From the NCBI RefSeq assembly GCF_032062135.1, contig NC_092858.1, positions 163,281,882-163,345,881 of the forward strand: a stretch of DNA of 64,000 nucleotides, given 5' to 3'. The stretch comes from Pyxicephalus adspersus (taxonomy: Eukaryota; Chordata; Amphibia; Anura; Pyxicephalidae). Each line of letters begins with the position of its first letter. Position 1 is the stretch's first letter. Of this stretch, positions 36,246 through 47,262 are shown piece after piece. Made by a program: the position numbers and the translations under genes. The notes under the pieces were generated by a model, which worked only from the letters and a program-made list of their open reading frames with translations, made no database searches and was not told the origin of the DNA.

Positions 36246-38089
36246 GGAGCAGCCTAGCTTTATTGGATTCCTTATTTGTTCCATTTTTCCATTTTCCTCT
36301 GGCATAGTGCCGCATGTGAATAGCAGTGGATACTCCAGCATACAGTCTGCAAATGATTTTTGGAAGTAGAAATTAAATAAAGGCACTGACAGCCATACAC
36401 TGCAATGAGTTCTAAAGGTGTCATAGCTAGTAGGTAGTATTTTAAATAATATTAACATATTAGAGGACTAGCATTTTCAGAAAGAGATCAGCGGTGCCAT
36501 TGGCCATATTTCTCCTATGACAGGTTTTCTTTAATGCTGGAGAAGAATAGAAATTACCTAGAGATGGAATTCAGAAGCTTTAAAGGCAGAGCCCCCTAGT
36601 GGCCACATGTTTTATTACATCATGGATTTATCAGCAAATTCAAGCTGCACCTTTGTATTTAGGAGAACACCAGATAATTGTGTTCTAGGACAGAATATAC
36701 ACAACAAGGGTTCCCATCACTCAGCTTTTACAATGGCCAGTGTTTATTTCTGCTTGCATACAAACTTGTATTATAAAAGGATATCTATACTTATAAAATA
36801 TCCCAGCTCATTGCTGACCTCTTCTACTGAAAATGCTGGTTTTTAAATACAATGCAGAATTTATTTTAAAAGGTTTCTTAAATGTGTGGCTTAAAACCAG
36901 ACAAACACCTTTTCATTAGAAGGTCATAAATAGCAACCTTCACATATTGCTTAGGTTTCGGTAAATAAAATCTTTTATCTGACCTTCCTATCAGAATGCT
37001 ATTGGCCTGGCTGCTATACCATCCCTCTGGCTTTGCTGCTTTCTGGGTCATTAGCCCAAATGTGCAGAAATGTGAAGAATGATCAAAATTCTAGTTTTGG
37101 GTCCCGGGGTGCTTATCATAGCAATATTTATGGATGCTTATAAATTAAAACTGCCCTGTAGGTGATATTCCAAGAGTGTTCCTGAACACTGGAATAAGCA
37201 AATCAGTTTCTATCAATCATGGCCATTGTAGAGTCACATGATCAGACATGGCAGCTGCACCAACATGCACCCAAGGTGGGAGTTTGCTGAATCTCAGGAT
37301 GGAATACATTCAAACAATGTTAAGGTAAAATCGGGGCATCTGAAAATGTTTCTTTATAAAAATATGCATTGTACTGCAAAGTATTTATTAAAAAGAAAAA
37401 GAAACCTGCTTGATGCATCTTTGGTTAGATATCCAGCAAAGTCCAAAAAAATCTGTATGAGTTACTCACAATTTCCAATCCCATACACATATCACATACA
37501 TATTAAAAAGTCTACCCTGCTAATCTTTTTAAATGCTAATAAATGGCCACGGCACCTTTAAATGCAGTTATGGGTGTTTTAAGGTGTTCTATAGCGGGCA
37601 AAAAAATCTAAATATGCAAATTATGGGTTAATGGAAGTCTTTATAAATGTTTCTAAATGTCCTCATTCCATATACAAGGCAGTTCCTTTCCCAAAAGCCA
37701 CCGGCCAAAGAGACTACTGGCCAATATGTACATTAACAAAAGTCCCACACGGACAAACATGGTCTGTGTTCAAATTGACCCAGGTTCTGTGAACAAGAAA
37801 CATTTAGTTCAACCCAGAACAAATCAAACATGGCTATGTCCACTTTCCCCTTCTTAAGAACAGTGCTGCATTCTGCTACACACAGCAAGCCCGAAAAATC
37901 TAGACTAGAGAGCCCTTTGCCTATTCTATGTCTACTCTGCTCTACATGAAGAATGTCCAATGCAAAATGTGATGGTCAGGGGTATATGATACACCGAGTG
38001 AAGAAGTCAGGGGAAAGTAATGCAAAAATGCAGTGATGGTGAGTAAAAACATAAAATGCAGGTGCATGAAGTCAATAATAAACAATTGG
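36243..38089. other. No recognised element
   Basis: AT-rich non-coding DNA with chance frames up to 107 codons. Confidence 0.35.
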
Positions 38090-38625
38090 GAGCCAATGGG
38101 TCAGAAGGGTTTATAATGCTGGGTGTAGGGGTCAGGAGTGTATAACATGAGGAGTGTAGGGGTCAGGAAAGTTTATAATGCTGGGTGTATGGGTCAGAAG
38201 TGTTTATAATGCCGAGTGTAGGGGTCAGGAGTTTATAACTTGCAGAGTATAGGTGTCAGGAGTGTATTACATGTGGAGTGTATGGGTCAGGAGTGTAAAC
38301 CAGAGCAGTGTAGGGGTCAGTAAAGTTTATAATGCCAAATGTAGGGGTCAAGAGTGTGAAAAGTGTAACCGTAGTGCTCAATAGTGTATAACATGCAGAA
38401 TGCAGGGGTCGAGAGCATGTAACATGCAACGTAAATAGATCAGGAGTGTATAACTCGTAAAAGGGTAAGAGTCAAGAGTATTATAATGCCCAGTGTAGGG
38501 GTGAAGAATGTGTAACATACAGAATAAAGGATTCAGGAGTTTAAAATGCAAACTGTAGGGCTCTAATATGTGTTAGGGGTCAAGAGTGAATTACATACAT
38601 GGGTCAGGAATGTGTAAAATACAAA
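38090..38625. repeat. ~31-bp minisatellite, about 17 units
   Basis: A unit like GTGTAGGGGTCAGGAGTGTA followed by TAACATGCGGA recurs at 38123, 38154, 38185, 38216, 38247 and 38278 with a strict 31-base step. It becomes more degenerate toward 38600. Units ending TATAACATG and TTTATAATGC partly alternate. No spacer/repeat contrast is present. Confidence 0.93.
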
Positions 38626-39743
38626 TAAACAAAATATAAAAATGTACAATGCAAAAGAATATCATATATCATAAAAATAATATACTAGTGTTTGTACTAT
38701 TGCACTGCATTATTAAAAACTGTTAAAAACCCTAAGCACAGATTCTCATGGCTGCATTAGAAATGTATGCAGATGCCACATCTAAGGACTAGCAAGCTGC
38801 AATATATTACATTTTAACATTTTTATTATTCATTTTAACTGCAGTCTTTTTCCTTAAACATAATGTTTTTAAACTGACTTTGGGACCAATGCAGGAATGA
38901 GAACCTGTCCTTATAATAGGCGCAGTGCACAAAGGATTTTATAAAGCAGGCGATCCGGTACACCTCTCCTTATCTTACATCCTTTATCATATCCTGTATA
39001 TGCTGCAGCCTCTCAGTTTGCACACATTTGTTTCAGTTGATACAAACAAGTAACGTGGAATTTCCTTTTATTTGACAACACACAATACATTGTGGTTTGA
39101 GGCATTATGGAAACACATGTACATATCTTTTGTGTGTGCTGTGTATCATTGCACGTTCCTTTATCCTCATTTCCGTATTTTACATTCTATCTTTCCCCTG
39201 ATCTCTCTCCCAGTTGTTGCTTTCCTACGCTCTCCAATTTGCTACTTTCTCATCTCATTTCAATCTGTTCCACTGCTGTGATATATAATTACGCCTTGCT
39301 TAGAGTGCACATAAATGGAAAATAAAGTAGTAGATATAAACAGCTACTTTACAACCCAGCAGGCTGAGGATCACTCATAGATCTGGAAAAATACACATTT
39401 CCATAGAGGGAAAAGTGGTAGTTCACAGGAGATGGCTTACTCATAACCATGGGGTGTGTTCAAGAGACCGACATGGGTCTAATGTAAATATCCAGATCCA
39501 ATCTGAACCTTACAATACAGGTGGGCACAGGTATACCTGCACTATATACATATGGTAACAAAGTCATCTGTTGATTTCCCACCATCGCCACTCCATTAAA
39601 AAGCCACCCAGAATGATGGCCATTCATCAGAACTTCAAATCAATCCATCAAAGTCAACATAATACCAATAACATATACAAGGGTCATGCTACATCTAATA
39701 ACCCTACATAAATTATGTTAGATGGACTTTTCAGTTCTTAGTC
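38626..39743. other. No recognised element
   Basis: AT-rich non-coding DNA without tandem structure or element ends. Confidence 0.35.
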
Positions 39744-40336
39744 CTATGCTAAATAAATCCCATATGGATCAAAATTTAAAGTGTGCAAATTCTTCCCATT
39801 TGCAACTGCAGCATGCAAAGAAAAGGTTATGACCTGCCAGCAGTTGCAGAAAAGGGGAAGATCATTGCTTCCCTTGTGTGGAAGCAATGGTTTCTCTGCA
39901 TTGGTCTGATAGCCTTCAGCCTTCACCAATTGCTCTGTGGTCATCAGGGAGACTTGCTCATTGGAGAATTTATTTGGGTATGTGACATCTGCAGAAAGAA
40001 CCGACTGGCAGTGAGGTTGCAAGGCGGTTACCACTTCCTCCTGCCAGTGAACAGCTGCCTCGGGGAAGAAATTACATGTGTCCTCTACCCGTGGCAGACC
40101 AATAGAGAATGAATAGGGACTCCAGTAAGCAGTTCAGTACCAATTGCTTCTGCTTGCTGTCAAACCTGCAAAAGCTGATTCTTTAAAAACCAGCGCTTGT
40201 TGGGATACCCTGCCTGATCCTGCTGTGAGTATGAACCTTCTCTGAGCATCTTTCTCTCCAGAATACCTTTCAACTCTGGCTGTTGCTGCTTTCTTAATGC
40301 TAATTGTAAAAACTTTTGCATTTTCTGTTTTGACAT
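39744..40336 (-). pseudogene. Possible degraded coding sequence, identity unknown
   Basis: On the minus strand a true ATG at 40336 opens a 58-codon frame (MSKQKMQKFLQLALRKQQQP...) ending at 40160. A second open stretch in another frame runs from about 40130 to 39744 and includes HWQEEVVTALQPHCQSVL and SNEQVSLMTTEQLVKAEGYQ. Both read as hydrophilic, protein-like sequence, unusual for this window, and would fit a frameshifted retrocopy or retroelement fragment. I recognise no family, no splice signals are obvious, and frames of this length can arise by chance. Confidence 0.25.
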
Positions 40337-40859
40337 AATTGATAATTAATCAAATTTAAAATGAAAGGCCACTGGGCTTTCACTTTGTTGTAGAGATTAG
40401 GAGCTTGGAGGAGGTACCCACAAAGTCAACCATATCGAGTCAATGTGGGCATCTGGGGTCAAGGAGCACATGCCAGTCTGGTTGCATATACATTACAGAA
40501 CAAAAAGCTAAAAGGGTTTTAAATCAAATTGTTGGCATAATTTATGAAATTTTATATATATTCATTCTCATGGTGAGCTGTGTCCCACCAAATCATAAGA
40601 TCACATTATAAAAACGTGCACGTTATGTTTCTGGTGATTCTTGTATTATCCAAAATCTTGCAAACAAAATAAAGCTGTTTAGCCAGCCAATTCAGCCAAG
40701 AGATGGCAAAAACAAGCCACCATAAAACTTGACCAGGTAATTTGGATCTACCGCCCCCACCCCCCAACAGAAAAAACCCCAAATTCCTCTGCTACAGGCC
40801 TCCCTATATATACATTTTTCAATTAATAATATATCAATACAGAATGCAATAATATTATT

Positions 40860-41035
40860 AATATTTTTATTATAATAATAATACACAATTGATATATATA
40901 GCACCAACATATTAGGCAGCGCTGTACTTTAAACAGGGATTGCAAATGACAGACAGGTACAGACAGTGACGCAGGAAGGGACCCTGCACCGAAGAGCTTC
41001 CACTCTAGGAGGTGGGGAAAATAACACACAATAGT
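40860..41035 (-). mobile_element. SINE-related 3' fragment
   Basis: Read on the minus strand it includes GTACAGCGCTGCCTAATATG and TTGGTGCTATATATATC, matching the tail of the SINE at 23265. Next to it is a different body (plus strand: ACCCTGCACCGAAGAGCTTC then CACTCTAGGAGGTGG). Either a related SINE subfamily or a composite. Confidence 0.6.
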
Positions 41036-44000
41036 AATTGTTCAATACGGACAAAGTCCTGGACAATTACTAAGAATTATCTAAAAAGAGATCACAACTG
41101 CAATTCAGACTCAGATTAAAACCTCTAGTGGAGATGTGTCACCCACAGAAGAGTAGGATCCACTCATCTACTTGTATATTTTTATATCATCATGAGCTAC
41201 TGAGTTCTGTACACAACAGGAGGTAAGCAAAAAAACGAAACATGTGTAACAGAGCCAAAATTGCTGGTTTGATAAAGCAATAAAAAATATTAATATGCAA
41301 CATTTTATATTACCCAAATAAAGGTAATTTTTACTTTTTTGCTAAAGAGAGTACATACAAAACCTTGAACCGTCTTGAAGCTCTCTTCCATTTCCAAGCT
41401 GGGGACGTCCATACAATTGCACAAAACATTCATTATGTTCCTTTTCTCCATCTTTTCAATGGTTCACTTTATCTAACACTGAACTTTACACAAGCAATAA
41501 AGACACAACACACCCAAAATGACCTTCAACTCAGCCTCAGGGATGGGTCATAGCATTCTTATTACCAATGCATTTAATTAATATCATTTGTCACACAGTA
41601 ATAAGTCCACACGCAATGTCATCTCGGTCTGTGGACATTATAATAGATTCCAGTCTGACATGCCTGTACAAGCAAGGACATAGATTTTACAAGCGGTCAG
41701 TCTTGTAAAAAAAATAAGCAGTGTGGATATATAAATTAGATCAGTTAATAATCAGTAGTAAGTAACAGATAATTGAGCAGTTAACCTGCCACCCCAATGT
41801 TCTGATACTCCTCCCTACATAACGCTCATAACCTTGCAGTGGCCTTTTATGAATGTGTAATCTTCCACTACTAATAAAGTGCCAATTCCCTGAAAATTGA
41901 TATTTTAGTGTTCGTAGATGCTGGTAAAAAAAAAAAAAAAAAACAAATAATGATTTCATATATCTTTTGGGAAAATGCTGGTGAGATTCAGACTTCCAGA
42001 AAGTCTGGGATCAACCTGGATTTCTAGTTCTGGTCTGTGCCATGGCCAACAGAAATGGTTCCAACCAATTTATAAAAAAGAGAGAGAGAAATACACAGGG
42101 AGAGAATATAACAGAAAGCTAACACACAAAGCTAGGCAGGAACATGTAAATTTTTCAAATTTAATTGGGAATATCAGCAGGGAATTTTTGTCTGGGTAGC
42201 CATGGGTTGACTGGAGCTAACCAAGCTCTATCTATACCAGTGACATATTACTTTTGGTAGGACTTTGGTAGGATCTTTTAAGAAAAATAACAAAGAGCAA
42301 AGAATGCTAACCCATAACAACCACATACAATTCTTCAACTCTAAATCATAGTAAAGATTACATAGTATTGGTAGTTATGGATTGGATGGATAGCCAAGCC
42401 ATGGAACATAAGTATTTAACTCAAAACCAAAAAGCTGCAACAGTTGCAACGTATTCTACACTGTTCTTCAGGTGCCATTTATCTGATGCAAGTATTTTGC
42501 TCACAAATACACATTTGTTATTGTCACATAAATTTTGTTCCTTTTGTTCAAGCTCATCTACTACAGTCTGTTATCCACCTTGTACAGATGTTTATTTGAC
42601 CCAATCAAGTCTTAACTCCTCATATCAGAACATGAGCAATGTATATTTGTACAAAGCCCCTAAGAAAAACATCTCTATTTTTTGCACTGGGTATCTTACA
42701 TAAGCTATATCTTTATTTATACAAATACAAAATATCAAAAAGAAAAACTTCTGTAGAACTAACAAAGACAGCCTAAAACTGAGAAAAATCTTCAACATTA
42801 CAAGTACTATTCCAATGACTAACTACTACTAGAAAATCCCATTTTTCCAGTTCTGACTTCACAATTTTATGTTTTTGTTGGTTTTATCAAAATAAATAAT
42901 GTTTGGTGATAGCTGACTGTATGACTACTAGGGGCCCCAAAACAGATATGGGGTATTTACAGAGAGAAACAGCTAGATTATACAAAACCATTTGTTATTA
43001 CATTAGGGAATGTTGTAGATAATCAATAAAGAATACTAAAAAACAAAGCATTTATATAGCTATTGATTAAAAAATACCCATGTGCATCAAGTAATATATT
43101 TAAAAGCAAAAACAAAACTAAAGAAATTTAGCCAATTTTACCCTCCACCAGAAAATTTTCTTTCCTGCCCCACAATAGTTAGCAGATTTACATACTATAA
43201 ATTCATCAACAGTTTACATTTTCAGTAAATGTTTTCGAATAATGGTCATCCATGCCTCAATTAGTAGGACATACAAGCACATAAAAAAGAAACAACCTCT
43301 ATCATACTGAAGGAAGAATGATTAGTATTCTAAACTCAACTGATATCCCCTGGTCATTCACACAGCCCCTGCAGTAGAAAGTTCAACAGTCAATAAATTT
43401 GTATTGACCTTGAATACGTTTTTAAATAATACCTAAGTCACCACTTTACCAGTTGCCTTTCACAAACTAAAGAAGCTCAGATTATCAAACCTTTCATTGT
43501 AAGGTTTGCCACCAATGTACTATTAATAAATTGGGATTTAATGTATATTATGCATAGCATTGTCAGACTTTTTTTCGACATAAACTACATTCTTCTAGCA
43601 GCTGCATTTATCCAGAATTTCCTAAAGTTGCTCTACTTTCCAGTAGCAAAAGAACATCACAACCAATCGCAAAACAGATCACCGTTTGCCAAAACAAGCT
43701 GATGGAGCCCAAACATTTTCATATTGGAAGCCAAAGTACTTGTACAAAGAGCGACTTTCAGAAAGTCCTTATTTGCATAAAACACAGGGCACGAGGTAAT
43801 CTACAATGAACTGCACAAGTTATTCAACAAATATAAACATACCATATAACTCACATAAACACATCAGAATTTGTATGGTCATACCCGTTCACTTTCCCAA
43901 CCTTTCCAGCCCATGAAACAGAACACAGAATCAGCTATTGACTACTGACTATTATCCTAAATATTTGCTTTGTTAGTATTGATAGTATTGATAAAGCCAA

Positions 44001-45783
44001 TATTTGTCACGTGATCTCCAACCCTTATGTAGTAGAGAGAGTACAAGCGCCCCATAGGTCATTCTCCGTAAGAGAAAACAGTTTCCACTGACATTTCAAT
44101 CAAAATCAATGGTTCTCTCAAACTTGCGCAATCCAAATAAAGAGAAGAATCGTAAACCACACATTTAATGTGGATGATTACATTAATATTTTTGGGATGT
44201 TTTATACACGTTGTTAATCTTTTTTCACAATAAGATCCCAAATAAAACCAATTTAAACATTTAAGTCGCCCTTTACGCTATCATTAGCTCGGCTGCTGTA
44301 GTCAGAGTGTTTCCTACCAGGTGCACATGGCCTGGAAACTGGCTGTATTTTGAAACAGGCAAAGCATTCATAGATTTCTTTAACTTTTATTTGTTTATCG
44401 AATTCAACTGAATAAGTGCTAACAAATCACAATCAGTGTTTTCTCCAACCTTCTAAATTGTCAAACGATTTACAAATCTGTGGCTATTTAAATTGCTTTG
44501 AGAATGTGCAGACAAGCTCCTATCCTTTATAAGATATTAAATCCTTTCCGCACATCATAGTTTCTATTTTCTGTATCAGCTCAGGTGAATATAAAATATT
44601 AGGCATGGAGTGCATGAAGGTAAGTGTTCCTTAGAACAGAAATCAGCAGTTAGTAAGTCTTGGAAACAAGGTTTTCTCTGAACACAATCAGACCCATGAG
44701 TGGAGATGAAGCTTCTGGGATGGAGATCATTGATTGTGTGATGTGTGCAGTTTAAGGAAGTTCAGGCAGTTCCATCTCTCTGCTGGATTGATGCTGCTTC
44801 TTTTCCCATCAGCATCTTCCCAATAAACACAACATCAGCATGCTCTCTGTCGTGGAGGAGCCGAGTGTGAATCTGGGTACCAGAGCTGATGGACGGATCC
44901 ATACTGAGAAGAAGTCCATCCTACTGGAATCAATCTACTGTACTACATACAGATATTCCAAATAGACAATGCCAATACAGTTTTATGTATCCATACAGCT
45001 TAAGAAAGGATTGTTTCATTCTCACAGCATAGTTCATAAACGCTTATCAGTGCATGAAGTGTTGGATGTTGTATATGAAATAATATGTGTCCACAAGGAG
45101 TTAAGGGTCTACCACGTGTTTCCATAAAAAAGTTTAAGAACAGTTTCCAGTAGACCCAACCAATGTAGCCACCCATCCCAACCGGGAAACTATATGGGTG
45201 CACTCACCCCTCTATGTAAAACGTCAGTTGGCTCTGACTTTCCAGAACAAATTTTTTTAAAAAACATATGGTGTTTTAAAAGCATATACAACCAACACTT
45301 ATACCTCCATGCCAGCCGGTGTTGGTGTTTCTACTTCTAGAAGCTACAGGTTGGCAATGAAGTATTTATAGGAAACCAGGGAGGACAAAAATGTGAGTAC
45401 CAATGAAGTATTACTAACCACTGAGTACAAAAATGTGGGTAACAATTAAATATTTATAGGAAACTAGTGAGGACAACGGGAGATAACACTGTTGAATTGT
45501 TTTCAAAGATGCATGGGCTGTGCAATCCTTATCCTCCATCATTTGTTATTTTGGAACAACTATGCTTGTCCCAAGTCAATGGCTCATTAAAGAATAAAAA
45601 GCCCTGGAACTTGCACCAACAAAAAAGTCAGCTGTCATAATTTTCCCTTTTTGTTAAGAAATAGCAAATATACAATAACCAGCCAAATGCATGACTATGT
45701 TATATAGCTGATAATGTGTTTCTTTGTGTTACTGCCTGCACCATCATGGCACTTTGCGCTTGGCTTGCAGCTGGCATGCTTCT
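41036..45783. other. No recognised element (proximal GRIK1 intron 1)
   Basis: Very AT-rich intronic DNA with a run of 18 A at 41925-41942. At 45358-45475 a phrase around AATGAAGTATTTATAGGAAA is partly duplicated. The relative lack of mobile elements in the ~4.7 kb nearest the exon is notable compared with the rest of the window. Confidence 0.4.
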
Positions 45784-45789
45784 ACTCAC
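45784..45789 (-). promoter_or_regulatory. GRIK1: Splice donor of GRIK1 exon 1
   Basis: On the minus strand the exon reads ...AGGATCG followed by GTGAGT, a near-consensus 5' splice site. It splits the Gly codon after VLRI in phase 1. It fixes the exon's 3' edge and, with the peptide match, argues against a chance reading frame or an intronless retrocopy. Confidence 0.85.
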
Positions 45790-45913
45790 CGATCCTTAGA
45801 ACTTGCTGGGACGTCTGAGGAAGCAAGCCAGTGAGAATGTAGAGCAGGGGGAGGAAAAGTCCAGAGCTGCCAAAGAGATGCATCCTCAGCAAGGACTGGT
45901 CAACAAGGTCCAT
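45790..45913 (-). CDS. GRIK1: GRIK1 (GluK1 kainate receptor) first coding exon, signal peptide
   Basis: Read on the minus strand, this exon encodes 41 residues plus the first base of a Gly codon. GluK1 is a glutamate-gated cation channel subunit of the synaptic membrane; this exon supplies the signal peptide and the first residues of the extracellular amino-terminal domain. Residues 19-31 (LFLPLLYILTGLL) form the hydrophobic signal core. They are followed by LPQTSQQVLRI(G), which closely matches the LPQT..QVLRIG start of mammalian GluK1 as I recall it; GluK2 and GluK3 share only the VLR/VIR(I/F)G end. The exon ends in phase 1 at a GTGAGT donor, where I expect this family's first junction. The chosen ATG has A at -3 and G at +4, with an in-frame TGA 21 bases upstream. 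Met11 is an alternative start. Exon 2 is not in the window, so this is a partial gene. I am sure of a kainate receptor first exon and fairly sure of the GRIK1 paralogue. Confidence 0.88.
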
Positions 45914-45935
45914 GCTGCAATTTCCAAGAGATCAT
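45900..45935 (-). promoter_or_regulatory. Upstream ORF overlapping the GRIK1 start codon
   Basis: An ATG 22 bases before the GRIK1 ATG, in a different frame, opens an 11-codon frame (MISWKLQHGPC, then TGA) that ends inside the GRIK1 coding sequence. It also contains the in-frame TGA that closes the GRIK1 frame upstream. Overlapping upstream frames of this kind usually lower translation of the main frame. The effect here is inferred. Confidence 0.5.
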
Positions 45936-45990
45936 GAGCTGAACACCCTGAGCAGAGGATGCCAGCCAGCCTTCCACCTCATCCTATGCT

Positions 45991-46194
45991 TTATCCAGTT
46001 GTTCTTTCTTCCTGCTTGCTTGTTCTTCCCCTTAGCCCATCATTGCATCCTTCCAAAAAGCAACCAGAAGCTACAGAGCCTCTTCTCCAGCTGAAGTCCT
46101 CAAGGCAAGCAAGGTCCACAAATGGCTCTCCAGTCCTGACACCCCAACCAGAGACCACTCCAGGAAAAGTGAAGGAGGGAGACAGGAGCAGCAT
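45991..46194 (-). promoter_or_regulatory. Candidate 67-codon upstream ORF in the GRIK1 leader
   Basis: Minus-strand reading frame starting with a true ATG at 46194 (MLLLSPSFTFPG...) and ending 78 bases before the GRIK1 ATG. It matters only if transcription starts upstream of 46194. The peptide resembles nothing I recognise and could be chance. Confidence 0.3.
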
Positions 46195-46243
46195 GCAGTG
46201 ATCTCCAGCAGATTAACCTCCCATCACTCCCACTGCAAGTACT

Positions 46244-46309
46244 TTAAAGCATTGCTGATGATTGAATCTTTGCTGGGAATCTGATGATAAAAGCAATTCT
46301 AATCTCCAT
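46244..46309 (-). promoter_or_regulatory. Candidate 21-codon upstream ORF in the GRIK1 leader
   Basis: An ATG with A at -3 and G at +4 (AACATGG) opens a 21-codon frame (MEIRIAFIIRFP...) ending in TAA. Like the other upstream frames, it counts only if the transcript begins further upstream. Confidence 0.28.
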
Positions 46310-46388
46310 GTTTGGCTATGAGTATGGAGGCTGGCTGATTAAGTCTGCACTAGCAGGCAGGCAGTGTGCTGGAAAGTCACATCTCTCC

Positions 46389-46415
46389 CTGCTGCTGCTT
46401 CTGCTGCTGCTGCTG
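46389..46415 (-). repeat. CAG triplet tract in the GRIK1 leader
   Basis: Imperfect (CTG)n on the plus strand, CAG on the GRIK1 transcript strand, with one interrupting CTT. On the plus strand it gives a spurious poly-leucine reading frame. Confidence 0.8.
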
Positions 46416-46794
46416 TCTTCACTTGCCATTCTTCTACAGCACAGACTCTTCTTATTAAATGAGCATTTCAGGGACCACCCCCAGCACTCATCACACTGAT
46501 GATGGCTTCACACCTCCTAGAAGAGGAAACTCTCACCTGCTCCATTGATAAAGAATGGACAGTGCAGAGGAAAGGTGCACAGGTCTACACATATGACATG
46601 TACAGGGCTCTACTTCTGGATTATGGGTATTCACAATATGGGGTATTTGGATTTTTTTTTCCAAATGCTATATAATATGTAAAACAGATCTGTGAAAGAC
46701 TTTTCTTTTAAGGATAACTGTCGTAGTTTCAGTATTTATACTTTAAAGTGATTTTTTGAAAGCAGAACTAAACTCATTAGTGCACAGCATACTT

Positions 46795-47097
46795 GTCGTT
46801 TAAAGTGGACCTATCATGACATTTTTAATATTATATAAAAGTGAGGCTGTCACGTATCCCAGGAAGCTTTGGGCTGCCCCTTAGGAAGGGCTTTCCTGGA
46901 ACGTAAAAAATGTGCATCTCTTACATGAGTAGTGATATCAGCACTTATTGTTTTACATTTATAGGAAGAAACATCACCCGATATGTCTCCTGCGCTGTGC
47001 AAGATCTGGATATAAGCAGAATCCAGAAGAAGAAGGAAGAAGATGGTTCTACCCACTGTCCTATCTGCTCCTGAAGTTAGAAGGTAAGTGGTATTAT
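46795..47097. repeat. Probable dispersed repeat, class unknown
   Basis: Begins TTTAAAGTGGACCTATCATG; a reverse relative of this phrase (AAGGTCCACTTTTAAAATC) occurs at 54526. The remainder includes a GC-richer patch 46850-46920. Repeat status rests on the shared end and position next to a MITE. Confidence 0.35.
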
Positions 47098-47262
47098 TTT
47101 TTGATCCAGCAAACCTGAAATGGATCTGGTCCAGGATTAAATACATTTGCTAACACATAGCTAATGACTTTTAGGAAATCCGTTCCAGGTTTGCTGGATC
47201 ACCCAGCTTCACTGATGAAAGTGTAATCTCTCCAGCCTTGGTGAACTTTAAAGTCAGGGCCA
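47098..47262. mobile_element. Palindromic MITE family D, copy 4 (left end lost)
   Basis: TGATCCAGCAAACCTGAAAT near the left and GGTTTGCTGGATCACCCAGC near the right are inverted. The right end has CTCTCCAGCCTTGGTGAACT. The outer left arm is missing. Confidence 0.75.

Larger units (their letters stand above)
1..45789 (-). other. GRIK1: Start of GRIK1 intron 1 (continues beyond the left edge)
   Basis: If the exon call is right, everything to the left of the donor is first-intron sequence in GRIK1 orientation. I looked on the minus strand for the peptide expected of exon 2 (beginning GIFETVENEP) and for other kainate-receptor segments and found none. Mammalian GRIK1 introns are very long, so tens of kilobases of intron is plausible. 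An unrelated nested gene cannot be excluded, but no reading frame here looks like a known protein. Confidence 0.6.
45914..46600 (-). other. GRIK1: Probable GRIK1 5' untranslated leader and core promoter region
   Basis: This stretch lies directly upstream of the GRIK1 start codon on the minus strand and is richer in purine/CAG tracts than its surroundings. It holds an in-frame stop just before the start codon, a CAG-type triplet tract at 46389-46415, and several upstream ATGs with short reading frames. I see no convincing TATA box or CpG island, so the transcription start is not located; 46600 is only a guess at the outer edge. No recognised mobile element interrupts this stretch, as expected for a conserved 5' end. 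Confidence 0.5.

Noticed and set aside
38090..38625. Regular array considered as a CRISPR array
   Set aside because: Units are contiguous with no unique spacers, and the genome is vertebrate; it is a minisatellite.
46284..46499. Plus-strand 71-codon frame with a poly-leucine run resembling a signal peptide
   Set aside because: It is the shadow of the CTG/CAG tract on the strand opposite the GRIK1 leader.
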